A stretch of DNA of 54,921 nucleotides from assembly GCA_017432075.1 (NCBI GenBank), contig JAFRJV010000058.1, positions 1-54,921 on the forward strand. Direction: 5' to 3'. Under the pieces are notes generated by a model that did not search any database, was not told the DNA's origin, and saw nothing but the letters and a program-made list of their open reading frames with translations. Origin of the DNA: Mogibacterium sp. GTDB lineage: Bacteria > Bacillota > Clostridia > Peptostreptococcales > Anaerovoracaceae. The position numbers and the translations under genes are program-made. The stretch's first letter is position 1, and every line of letters starts with the position of its first letter. This document shows, piece after piece, positions 33,009-41,270 of the stretch.

Positions 33009-33709
33009 GAATAAATCAGTATATAGCGTCGGCGGGCGTTACGAGCCGCCGCAAGGCAGATGAGTTGATTGCAGATGGAAGAGTCAGGGTGAACGGAGCT
33101 GTCCTGACATCACCGGGATATCATGTGGAGGAAGGCGACATAGTGGAGGTCGACGGAGTGCGCATAACTCCGGCTGAGCGCAAGGTCTATTACCTGCTCA
33201 ACAAGCCGGCGGGCTATGTGACATCGACGGCAGACAAGGAGGGAAGACCTCTTGTTACGGAGCTCGTTCCGGATGACGTGAGAGTGTTCCCTGTAGGAAG
33301 GCTCGATCTCAACACCACGGGACTCCTGATACTCACAAACGACGGAGAGCTGTCGAATAAGCTGATGCACCCGTCTCATGAGTTCAGCAAGAGATATCTC
33401 GTAAGGGCTCAGGGCATAGTTACCAGAGCCGAAGCCGCAAGACTCGAGAAGGGTATAGATATAGGCGGATTCGTCACTTCACCGGCAGATGTGCATCTGC
33501 TCAAGCACGACCGTAACTCAACGCTTGCAGAGATAGTCATACACGAGGGCAAAAACCGCCAGGTGCGCCGCATGTTCAAGGCGATAGGTCATCCTGTGCT
33601 GGAGCTTTGCCGCACGGGACTCGGAAACCTTGAGATCGGCAGGCTGGCAGTCGGACAGTGCCGCAAGCTGAGCCCGGCCGAGGTGGAGCATCTCAAACGC
33701 ATATCTTAA
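33005..33709 (+). CDS. rluB: RluB-type 23S rRNA pseudouridine synthase
   Basis: The 234-residue protein has an S4-like RNA-binding domain (about 1-60) and the RsuA/RluB catalytic domain, with the aspartate in VGRLDLNTTGLLILTNDGE and the C-terminal GKNRQVRRMF motif. Placement after scpAB is standard in Firmicutes and matches the rluB group. It ends at a strong terminator. Confidence 0.94.
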   Translation: MRINQYIASAGVTSRRKADELIADGRVRVNGAVLTSPGYHVEEGDIVEVDGVRITPAERKVYYLLNKPAGYVTSTADKEGRPLVTELVPDDVRVFPVGRLDLNTTGLLILTNDGELSNKLMHPSHEFSKRYLVRAQGIVTRAEAARLEKGIDIGGFVTSPADVHLLKHDRNSTLAEIVIHEGKNRQVRRMFKAIGHPVLELCRTGLGNLEIGRLAVGQCRKLSPAEVEHLKRIS

Positions 33710-33717
33710 GAACATAT

Positions 33718-33746
33718 AAAAAGGAGCTTGATGCAAGCTCCTTTTT
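33718..33746. terminator. Bidirectional terminator
   Basis: GGAGCTTG and CAAGCTCC with a three-base loop are flanked by AAAAA and TTTTT, so the structure can end both rluB (+) and the liv operon (-). Confidence 0.92.
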
Positions 33747-33766
33747 CAGTGCATTTATTCCGGTGT

Positions 33767-34471
33767 TTATTCTCCGAGGTAAGCCTGCTGTACACGAGGG
33801 TCGTTGAGCAGTGCTTTTCCCGGACCGGCCATCGTTATGACGCCGGTCTCCATTACATATGCGTAGTCGGAGATCTCAAGAGCGGCCTTGGCGTTCTGCT
33901 CGATCAGCAGGATGTTCACGCCGTCCTCCCTGATCTTCTGGATTACTGCGAAGATGTCCTTGATGACCAGCGGAGCAAGTCCGAGAGAAGGCTCGTCGAG
34001 CATGAGCAGCTTAGGCTTTGACATCAGCGCTCTCGCAACCGCAAGCATCTGCTGCTCTCCTCCGGAGAGGGTAGCACCGAGCTGCCAGGTTCTGCCTGCT
34101 ATTCTAGGGAAGAGCTCGTATACCCAGTCTCTGTCCCTGGCGATCTCTGCCTTGTCCTTGCGCAGATATGCACCTGCTGCGATGTTCTCATCCACCGTAA
34201 GATCAGGGAAGATCCTGCGCCCTTCAGGGCAGAGGATTATACCTTCGCCTACTATGTCCTTAGTCTTGAGCGAGGTGATCTCGGTATCATCCCAGTAGAC
34301 ATGGCCGTCGCTCTTTGGCACCAGGCCCATGACCGATTTCAGAGTCGTGGATTTTCCGGCGCCGTTGGCACCTATAAGCGAGATTATCTTGCCGTCAGGT
34401 ACGTCGATGTCGATACCTCTGAGAGCGTGGATACCGCCGTAATGTACATTCAGATTTCTGATTGCCAGCAT
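33767..34471 (-). CDS. livF: Branched-chain amino acid ABC transporter ATPase LivF
   Basis: The 234-residue ATPase has GANGAGKST, the Q-loop region, the signature LSGGEQQML and LLMLDEPSLGLAP, which is typical for LivF. It energises uptake of Leu/Ile/Val or related amino acids together with LivG. It is the last gene of a five-gene operon and its start overlaps the livG stop by one base. Confidence 0.95.
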   Translation of the reverse strand: MLAIRNLNVHYGGIHALRGIDIDVPDGKIISLIGANGAGKSTTLKSVMGLVPKSDGHVYWDDTEITSLKTKDIVGEGIILCPEGRRIFPDLTVDENIAAGAYLRKDKAEIARDRDWVYELFPRIAGRTWQLGATLSGGEQQMLAVARALMSKPKLLMLDEPSLGLAPLVIKDIFAVIQKIREDGVNILLIEQNAKAALEISDYAYVMETGVITMAGPGKALLNDPRVQQAYLGE

Positions 34472-35322
34472 TATTCGTCACCTCCCAGATAAGCTTCAAT
34501 AACAGCAGGGTTGGCCTGGATCTCGGCAGGAGTGCCGTCAGCGATCTGGCCGCCGTAGTTGAGCACGTATATGTGTTCACAGATTCCCATGATGACCTGC
34601 ATATGGTGCTCGATCATCAGTATTGAAAGATCGAACTCATCGCGTATCCTTCCGATGAACTTCATGAGGTCGTCTGACTCCTGAGGGTTCATGCCTGCGG
34701 CAGGCTCATCGAGCAGCAGGATGGAAGGGTGTGTAGCGAGCGCACGCGCGATCTCGAGATGCCTCTGTTTACCGTAAGGCAGTGAGGTCGCCAGGTCATT
34801 CCTGTTTTCATAGAGGTCGACCTTGCGAAGCAGCTCTTCGGCCTCAGCCCTCATAGCGGCTTCTTCAGTTCTCGCTTTTTTGCTTCTGAATGTTGCTCCG
34901 AACACAGACTCGGTCTGGTTCATGTGCATTGCCACCATGACGTTTTCCATAACTGTCATGCCCTTGAAGAGTCTGATGTTCTGGAATGTACGCGCAACGC
35001 CCAGCTTTGTGACCTTGTCAGGAAGCATGGTGATAGCTTTAGTGTATTTACCCGCATTGCGGCCTTTGTAGGCGTCTTTCATCTTGCCCTGCGGGTGGTT
35101 TTCGATCACGACTTTGCCGTTGATCTCAACAGCGCCGTTTGTCGGCTCATAAACGCCGGTTATGCAGTTGAAAGCTGTAGTTTTTCCCGCACCGTTAGGG
35201 CCGATCAGACCGACTATCTCGTTTTTATGTACAACCAGATCGAGATTGTCTACGGCAACTACTCCGCCGAACTGCATGGTTATATCGGAGAGCCTGAGTA
35301 CTACTTCTCTGTTGTCCATCAC
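34471..35322 (-). CDS. livG: Branched-chain amino acid ABC transporter ATPase LivG
   Basis: The 283-residue ATPase has GPNGAGKTT, the LivG-type signature LPYGKQRHLEIARAL and LLLDEPAAGMNP. An insert (about 75-100) before the Q-loop is common in the LivG group. It overlaps livM by 4 bp. Confidence 0.95.
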   Translation of the reverse strand: MMDNREVVLRLSDITMQFGGVVAVDNLDLVVHKNEIVGLIGPNGAGKTTAFNCITGVYEPTNGAVEINGKVVIENHPQGKMKDAYKGRNAGKYTKAITMLPDKVTKLGVARTFQNIRLFKGMTVMENVMVAMHMNQTESVFGATFRSKKARTEEAAMRAEAEELLRKVDLYENRNDLATSLPYGKQRHLEIARALATHPSILLLDEPAAGMNPQESDDLMKFIGRIRDEFDLSILMIEHHMQVIMGICEHIYVLNYGGQIADGTPAEIQANPAVIEAYLGGDE

Positions 35323-36626
35323 TTGCCCTCCTTGTCGAATACTATTACGGTATCAGATACCTCCAGCGGGGTGAAAAGAGCCTCTCCCGAAGCTTTTCTT
35401 GCCTCGTTGGAAGCCTTTGCTTCTCTTGCCCTGCTTCTTGCTGCAGCGTTTGCGGCCCTTGCTTCACGCCTGGCCGCTGCCTTTGCCTTGCGTTTTGAAG
35501 GCCATGCCTTCAGATTTGCAGGAAGGTTTTTCAGACCCGAGATGAATTTATCCCAGCTGAATTCCTTGTCACCCATGATGCCGCGCGAGTAGAAGAGCAC
35601 GATCAGCATGATGAGTACGGCGAAGACGACTTTACGGAATCCCGGCCTCATGAACGATGCCGAAATACCGAGCCACTTTCCTGCGTCGAGACCTCTGAGC
35701 CACCATTCCGACGCAGCTGTGAACAGGAATGCGCCGATCACGGAGCCTGTGATGGAACCGATGCCGCCGATGACTACTATGAGAAGGATCTCGTAAGTCA
35801 TTACGGTGTTGAACGGGGTGGCGTTGATGGTGGTCTGGAACATCGCCAGAAGTGCGCCGCTTATGCCTGCAAAGAAGGAGGATATTACAAACGATATCTC
35901 CTTATGCTTGAAGAGGTTGATACCCATTGCCTCTGCTGCGATCTCGTCATCGCGGATAGCACGGAAAGCGCGTCCGTATGTTGAGTTGATCAGCAGCAGG
36001 ATGATTGCTATGCATATGCCCGAGATCAGAACAGGGAATATGGCGTTTCCGTATGTGGTGTACTTGCGAAGCACGTTCGATCCGTTTGTGACAGGACCGA
36101 GAGTGTTCCACTGGAAGAACGCTCTGAGGATCTCAGCGAAACCGAGCGTAGCGATCGCCAGATAATCTGACTTGAGCCTCAGCACCGGGATCCCGATGAG
36201 AAATGCTATTACAGCGACCAGAAGTCCTGCGCCGAGCATAGGGATCAGCATGCCCAGATAGTGACCGAATACTCCGAGGCTGCCCTCGAGTGATTCAACT
36301 ATCGACCATTTGATCACGCCGCCTTCAAAGTACTGATAAACGGCGTCATGCGAAGCGGCAGGGATGGTGAATATGGCGTAAGTATATGCGCCTATCAGCA
36401 TGAATCCGGCCTGGCCGAGCGAGAAGAGTCCGGTAAAGCCGTTCAGCAGGTTCATCGATGCTGCTACCAGCGCGTAAATGGATCCCTTTTCGATAACGGT
36501 GATAAGCATCTTCCAGGATGATCCCGGAGAAATCATGATATCTCCGAGATAAACCAAAACCAGGAACAGGGCGATCGCCGCTACGGAGAGAGCAGATTTG
36601 GTTTTCTTTTTCAGTGTAACTTCCAT
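35319..36626 (-). CDS. livM: Branched-chain amino acid ABC transporter permease LivM, with C-terminal extension
   Basis: The 435-residue protein has about nine membrane segments and the LivM permease loop (AFRAIRDDEIAAEAMGINL). After the last helix (ending near residue 345) it carries about 80 extra residues: a Lys/Arg/Ala-rich stretch (KAKAAARREARAANAAARSR) and a short acidic end. Most LivM proteins stop soon after the last helix. The tail is cytosolic and could touch the ATPases or nucleic acid. Confidence 0.92.
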   Translation of the reverse strand: MEVTLKKKTKSALSVAAIALFLVLVYLGDIMISPGSSWKMLITVIEKGSIYALVAASMNLLNGFTGLFSLGQAGFMLIGAYTYAIFTIPAASHDAVYQYFEGGVIKWSIVESLEGSLGVFGHYLGMLIPMLGAGLLVAVIAFLIGIPVLRLKSDYLAIATLGFAEILRAFFQWNTLGPVTNGSNVLRKYTTYGNAIFPVLISGICIAIILLLINSTYGRAFRAIRDDEIAAEAMGINLFKHKEISFVISSFFAGISGALLAMFQTTINATPFNTVMTYEILLIVVIGGIGSITGSVIGAFLFTAASEWWLRGLDAGKWLGISASFMRPGFRKVVFAVLIMLIVLFYSRGIMGDKEFSWDKFISGLKNLPANLKAWPSKRKAKAAARREARAANAAARSRAREAKASNEARKASGEALFTPLEVSDTVIVFDKEGK

Positions 36627-36635
36627 GGCGCCCTC

Positions 36636-37514
36636 CTATACCTTATCGATATTCTTCTCTCCGAAGAGTCCTGTAGGCTTGACCATGAGGATCACTATCA
36701 GGAGAACGAATGTGAAAGCGTCAGAGAATGTTGTCCAGCCGGCACCCTTGATGAGGTTTTCACAGATACCTATTACAAAGGCTCCGACTACGGCACCCGG
36801 TACAGATCCTATTCCTCCGAATACTGCAGCTACGAAAGCCTTGAGACCCGGCATGGCTCCCGACATAGGGTTGATGCCTGTGTAGTTGGAGAAGTAGAGT
36901 ACGGATCCGATCGCGGCGAGTCCGCAGCCGATCACGAATGTGACTGTGATGACTCTGTTGATGTCTATGCCCATGAGTGAGCTCGTCTCGAAGTCACGGG
37001 AAACTGCGCGCATCGCCATACCGATCTTTGTGTGCTTGATGAGCATTACAAGCAGGAATACGAGAACGATCGTCAGCACCGGAGTGATCACGGTGACCAT
37101 CTTGGTGGTAGCAGAGCCGATCTTTACCGTCTTCTGCAGGAAGCCGATCTCAGGATATGTCTTTGTGAGACCGCCGGTAATGTAGAGCGCAAAGTTCTGC
37201 AGCAGGTATGACACACCGATCGCAGAGATCATTATGGACATACGCGGTGCAGAACGCAGTGGCCGGTAAGCGACTTTTTCTATGGTTGTGCCGAGAACTA
37301 TCGCGAAGATTATTACCAGTATGACCGATGCCCAGAGAGGGAGCACGGTGATGAGGTAAACCATGATAAGTCCCGACCACATGAATACGTCGCCGTGTGC
37401 GAAGTTGATGAGCCTCAGGATACCGTAAACCATCGTGTACCCTATGGCTATCAGTGCGTATTGGCCGCCGACAGCTATGCCGGCGAGTATGTATGGTAAC
37501 CAGGTTTGTAACAT
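36636..37514 (-). CDS. livH: Branched-chain amino acid ABC transporter permease LivH
   Basis: The 292-residue permease has about eight helices and the LivH signatures INFAHGDVFM, MRAVSRDFETSSLMGID and KAFVAAVFGGIGSVPGAV. It is spaced 9 bp from livM. A hairpin lies between it and the binding-protein gene upstream. Confidence 0.95.
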   Translation of the reverse strand: MLQTWLPYILAGIAVGGQYALIAIGYTMVYGILRLINFAHGDVFMWSGLIMVYLITVLPLWASVILVIIFAIVLGTTIEKVAYRPLRSAPRMSIMISAIGVSYLLQNFALYITGGLTKTYPEIGFLQKTVKIGSATTKMVTVITPVLTIVLVFLLVMLIKHTKIGMAMRAVSRDFETSSLMGIDINRVITVTFVIGCGLAAIGSVLYFSNYTGINPMSGAMPGLKAFVAAVFGGIGSVPGAVVGAFVIGICENLIKGAGWTTFSDAFTFVLLIVILMVKPTGLFGEKNIDKV

Positions 37515-37533
37515 GTTTTGTCCCTTTTTTACA

Positions 37534-37562
37534 AAATCGCGGGAAGCCTCGCGGCTTCCCGC
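37534..37562 (-). terminator. Attenuating hairpin between livK and livH
   Basis: GCGGGAAGC pairs with GCTTCCCGC over nine positions around CTCGCG; on the minus strand GATTTTGT follows. It probably ends part of the transcripts, giving more binding protein than permease. Confidence 0.7.
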
Positions 37563-37620
37563 ATTTCTACTTTGTCAGAAGACCGTTGATCTCTGAAACT
37601 GTCCCTTGTCTATACCCGAA

Positions 37621-38802
37621 TTATTCTGCGGACTGTGTCTTTACGAACTCCCAGGCGCCTGTTTCGGTGTTGCATCTCTTTACGAATGCCTCAGTCTTAT
37701 TGGCGTCGCCTGTCTCGTTGAACGAAACGTCTCCGCATACCAGGCCGCTTACCTGAAGTGAAGGAAGTGCAGCGAGGATGTCAGCAGGATCAGTCGAGCC
37801 TGCAGCCTTCATTGCCTCGAGTGCTACGAAGTATGCATCATAGCCCATTGCTGTTACAGCTGCGAGGTCAGTGTTGCCGCCGTTGTTTGTCATGGCTGTT
37901 GAATCTTCTTCCATCCATGCCTTGATGCCTTCGTCGAAGTCAGGGTTTCCGCCTTCCTGATAGAAGGTAGTAACAGTGATGTCTACGTTCTTGCCCTTGG
38001 CAGCCTCTGTGATTACGTTGGAATCCCATGTGTCTCCTGCGAGGATAGGCATTCCGAGATCCTGAGCCTCAGCCTGGTCAATGATGAGTGCAGCAGCCTC
38101 TGTGGATACAGGTGCGAAGAATACGTCGCAGCCCTTGTTCTTGGCGTTTGCTACATAGGAAGTGAAGTCGGAGTTCTTGTCAGGGAACTGCTCTTCAACG
38201 ACTTCGCCGCCGTTTGCCTTGAATGCTTCTACGAAGTAGTTTACAAGTCCTACTGAGTAGTCATCGCCCAGCTTGGAGAGGCAGTAAGCCTTCTTACAGC
38301 CGCTGTCACTTGCGTAGTTAGCAAGAACTGTGCCCTGGAAAGGATCCAGGAAGCAGATCCTGAAGTACTGCTCACAGTCTGCAGTTACCTGAGGGTTTGT
38401 GCATGTAACGCCGATTGCAGGCATTCCTGCGTCAGCGAATACATCAGCAGCAGCGATCGATACGCCTGAACCGTATGATCCGAGAACGATGGATACGTTC
38501 TGTGATACGAGGTTCTGAGCTGCTGTTACAGCTTTGGAGTTGTCTGACTCGTTGTCTACGATAGCGAGCTCAACATTATACTCTTTATCGCCGATAGTGA
38601 CAGTAGGAGCCATCTTGTTAGCATACTGAATGCCGAGTGTCTCCTGCTTGCCGCCTGCACCGTTGTCTCCCGAAGCAGGTTCAAATACGCCGATCTTGAT
38701 GGTGTCTCCGCCGCCGGAGCCCGAATCTCCACCGCCGCCGCAGCCTGCGAGTGCCAGCATCGCGAGCATGAGAGAGAGTACCAATACCAGAATTTTCTTC
38801 AT
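37621..38802 (-). CDS. livK: Branched-chain amino acid substrate-binding lipoprotein
   Basis: The 393-residue protein has a lipoprotein signal with the lipobox LAGC (Cys about 21), a Gly/Ser linker, and a Leu/Ile/Val-type periplasmic-binding fold (IKIGVFEPASGDNG at the start and VLGSYGSGVSIAAADV in the binding cleft region). It is first in the liv operon. Its ribosome binding site is GGAGGAA. An AT-rich region with TATATT on the minus strand lies upstream but I see no clear -35. Confidence 0.93.
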   Translation of the reverse strand: MKKILVLVLSLMLAMLALAGCGGGGDSGSGGGDTIKIGVFEPASGDNGAGGKQETLGIQYANKMAPTVTIGDKEYNVELAIVDNESDNSKAVTAAQNLVSQNVSIVLGSYGSGVSIAAADVFADAGMPAIGVTCTNPQVTADCEQYFRICFLDPFQGTVLANYASDSGCKKAYCLSKLGDDYSVGLVNYFVEAFKANGGEVVEEQFPDKNSDFTSYVANAKNKGCDVFFAPVSTEAAALIIDQAEAQDLGMPILAGDTWDSNVITEAAKGKNVDITVTTFYQEGGNPDFDEGIKAWMEEDSTAMTNNGGNTDLAAVTAMGYDAYFVALEAMKAAGSTDPADILAALPSLQVSGLVCGDVSFNETGDANKTEAFVKRCNTETGAWEFVKTQSAE

Positions 38803-38824
38803 TTTGATTCCTCCATCTTAAACA

Positions 38825-38852
38825 TTTTCAGATGATACCGTACGTCTGAAAA
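38825..38852 (-). repeat. Inverted repeat in the livK leader
   Basis: TTTTCAGA (38825-38832) and TCTGAAAA (38845-38852) form an eight-bp stem around a 12-base loop just upstream of the livK ribosome binding site. It is a candidate operator or mRNA hairpin. Confidence 0.45.
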
Positions 38853-38929
38853 AGCCGTACAATATAATGTATAAAGTTAGTTAAGATTTTACACTAATTA
38901 TCCGTGAATTCAAGGCTGGCGAGAGCTTG

Positions 38930-38960
38930 AGAAAAGAAAAAGCGGCAGAATTCCGCCGCT
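38930..38960 (-). terminator. Terminator of the cytidylate-kinase-like gene
   Basis: On the minus strand AGCGGC pairs with GCCGCT and is followed by TTTTTCTTTTC. A second hairpin (CAGTCCG/CGGACTG, 38980-39000) lies just before it. The rest of 38803-39033 is AT-rich promoter DNA for livK. Confidence 0.8.
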
Positions 38961-39033
38961 CACGCACAAAGGACAATTTCAGTCCGTAATACGCGGACTG
39001 TGTTCATATAACCCGTACATTTGTGTTCTTTTC

Positions 39034-39678
39034 TTAGTATTCCAGATCCGACATAAGATCCTTGTCTTTGCCGCCCTTTATATACGCCTCTATTATGTCT
39101 ACTGCACCTTCGACTCCGGCACGGCTGGTGTTGATCAGAAGGTCATATTCATCGCGGCCGCCCCATTTGTTATCGGTATAAAACTCATAGTATCTGCGGC
39201 GCTGCTTGTCGATCTGCTTTACCTGTTTCTCTACAGTCTGGACATCAAAGAGATTTTCAGGCTCCATGGTATTGTGGATCTGCTGTTTTCTTCTGACTCT
39301 TTCTTCAAACGGAGCGAAGAGGAATATGCTGACATGGCGCTCTTCGGCAAGTATGTAGTCAGCAGCACGTCCTACTATGACACAGCTTCCCTTGGCCGCT
39401 ATCTCGCGGATTATGTTGAACTCTTCTTCCTGCACTTTGGCAAAAGGTGAGGTCTGGAACGTGTCGAATCCGGAGAACATATTGCTGAATGAAAAATCAG
39501 GAGCTTTCTCGTCGTTGTCGCGGATGTACTCCGTATTGTATCCTGTGTTTTGTGCAGCCATGGCTATGATCTCTTCGTCATAAAACGGTATTCCGAGCCT
39601 CTCTGCCAGGCGCTTTGCGACTTCATGTCCGCCGCTTCCGAATTCCCTGTCTATTGTTACGATGACTTTGTCATTCAT
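39034..39678 (-). CDS. Cytidylate kinase-like protein
   Basis: The 214-residue P-loop protein opens with VIVTIDREFGSGGHEVAKRLAE, the variant phosphate loop of the cytidylate-kinase-like family, and has GSCVIVGRAADYIL and RRYYEFYTDNKWG. True function is unsettled; members are widespread in Clostridia and only distantly related to Cmk. The start at 39678 has AAGGAGG upstream; the longer frame does not. Confidence 0.85.
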   Translation of the reverse strand: MNDKVIVTIDREFGSGGHEVAKRLAERLGIPFYDEEIIAMAAQNTGYNTEYIRDNDEKAPDFSFSNMFSGFDTFQTSPFAKVQEEEFNIIREIAAKGSCVIVGRAADYILAEERHVSIFLFAPFEERVRRKQQIHNTMEPENLFDVQTVEKQVKQIDKQRRRYYEFYTDNKWGGRDEYDLLINTSRAGVEGAVDIIEAYIKGGKDKDLMSDLEY

Positions 39679-39723
39679 TTCGATCCTCCTTGTCTCTCTG
39701 CTGTCTAATTGTACCACGCTATC

Positions 39724-40959
39724 TCAGTTTTGAGATGTTATTTCTTCGATGAAAGCGTCCATGTCTGCCGTGGATGGGAAGATGGCTCTCGCATTGTCAT
39801 CGCGTCCGCCACCCTTGCCGCCGAAGCTTTTTACTTTTTCCTTAACTATGGCTCCGCATTTGCGCTCCCCTGTGGAAGACAGCAGCAGGCATGTATGCGA
39901 TTCAGGCTGCCTCATGATCAGGAAGAGGCCGGGAACTTCGTTTACGACTGAGAAGCCGAGCTTAAGAAGGTCATCGGCATTAAGGATATCCGAGCTGTAA
40001 ACATAACCGGATGCACCTGCGTTTACAGCAGAGGCGAGGATCTTTTCCTTCTCGGCATCTTTGATATATGCTGTCATTTCCGCGAGCCTCGCCTTGAGCG
40101 AGGAGATGTTGTCTGCCTCGGCATCGAGTCTGCTCAAAAGATCGGAAGGGGAGCAGGAGTAACGCCTTGCTGCTTCCGAGAGTATTTTTGAGTCGGTGCT
40201 GAGTTTTTCGAGTGCGGCTTTTCCGCAGTCGAAAAAGATGCGGTTCATGCCCTTGTTAGGCTCGCGTTTGTATATGGCAAGCAGTCCGACTTCGGATGAC
40301 CTTGCAGGGTGTGTTCCGCAGCAGGCTATGCAGTCATACGGGTCATCGAGGTCGCCGACAGTCACTACGGAAACTCTGCCGTCGTGAGGCACCTGCTTGC
40401 GCACAGGAAGCGCAAGTGATGACTCATAATCATCGAACCAGGTGACCGTAACCGGAAGATCAGCCCAGATCGCTTCGTTGACAGTGTGTTCTGCAAGATC
40501 GAGTTCTTCATCCGTAAGCAAGCGCCCGCCGAGATCGATGTCTATTGTGATGTATTCGTCACCCATGTGGAATCCCTTGTTGACTCCGCCGAAAAGTGAG
40601 TCCATGGTACCGCTCAGCATGTGCTCGCCGCAGTGACGCTGCATGTTCCTGAAGCGCAGATCACGGTCGATACTCAGTAAGACCCTGTCACCGACGCTGA
40701 AAGTACCCGCAGGGGCGCCGGTGATATGCCATACATCGCCCGTGAGAGACTCATCAAACGCACGGCTTATTTCAAACATCTTCTGCGAGTCGATCAGAGA
40801 TACACTTCCAGTGTCTGAGGGCTGGCCTCCGCCTTCGGGATAGAACACCGATTCATTGCAGGCGATGACATCCATACCGTTCTTCTCGCGTATGGCTGTG
40901 ACTACAGCCTCGTTTCCGGCAGCATATGGGTCGCTCTGATATATCCTTTTTGTGACCAT
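39724..40959 (-). CDS. Alanyl-tRNA editing protein (AlaX-L type)
   Basis: The 411-residue protein has the threonyl/alanyl-tRNA synthetase second-additional domain with zinc motifs RHCGEH (HxxxH) and CCGTHP (CxxxH), a helical linker, and a C-terminal DHHA1 domain (SFGGKGGGRDDNARA). It removes serine or glycine wrongly attached to tRNA-Ala. The start at 40959 is supported by AAAGGAAT; the longer frame extends through non-coding DNA. Confidence 0.9.
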   Translation of the reverse strand: MVTKRIYQSDPYAAGNEAVVTAIREKNGMDVIACNESVFYPEGGGQPSDTGSVSLIDSQKMFEISRAFDESLTGDVWHITGAPAGTFSVGDRVLLSIDRDLRFRNMQRHCGEHMLSGTMDSLFGGVNKGFHMGDEYITIDIDLGGRLLTDEELDLAEHTVNEAIWADLPVTVTWFDDYESSLALPVRKQVPHDGRVSVVTVGDLDDPYDCIACCGTHPARSSEVGLLAIYKREPNKGMNRIFFDCGKAALEKLSTDSKILSEAARRYSCSPSDLLSRLDAEADNISSLKARLAEMTAYIKDAEKEKILASAVNAGASGYVYSSDILNADDLLKLGFSVVNEVPGLFLIMRQPESHTCLLLSSTGERKCGAIVKEKVKSFGGKGGGRDDNARAIFPSTADMDAFIEEITSQN

Positions 40960-41270
40960 ATTTATTCCTTTCCGATGTTTCACGCGTTTCACAAAATCGA
41001 ACAAAATCGCGTGCCATAAAAAAACTGAAATATGTGGATAAATCCTGTTGACACAAGGAAAAAATCGTTTCAAACGTTGAAATTTCAACGAATCAGCACT
41101 TGGAGTTTTCCACATGTATAAGTGGAAAAGATTGTATACGATTTTTCAAAACCTTGTGGAAAAGTCGCAAACCTTGCAAATTAAGGCTTTCCTGTTTTGT
41201 TGAAAAAGCTGTGGCAAAAAATCGAACAAAATGTGAAGATGCACTATTTTTGTTTTTTTAAAAAACCTGA
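40960..41270. promoter_or_regulatory. AT-rich gap with DnaA boxes and palindromes
   Basis: This 311-bp gap lies between two minus-strand genes and has no ORF I can support. It holds TGTGGATAA (41033-41041, a perfect DnaA box on the minus strand), TTTTCCACA (41106-41114) and TGTGGAAAA (41155-41163), each one mismatch from the box. It also has the perfect 16-bp palindrome CGTTGAAATTTCAACG (41075-41090) abutting CGTTTCAAACG (41066-41076), a hairpin TTTTCCAC/GTGGAAAA (41106-41129), a CACGCG/CGCGTG inverted repeat (40981-41013), and a 15-bp direct repeat AAAATCGAACAAAAT (40993-41007 and 41218-41232). Confidence 0.6.

Noticed and set aside
40960-41270. Chromosome origin (oriC)
   Set aside because: Only one perfect DnaA box, no dnaA/dnaN/rpmH/gidB neighbours and no clear unwinding element; kept only as a possible DnaA-binding region.
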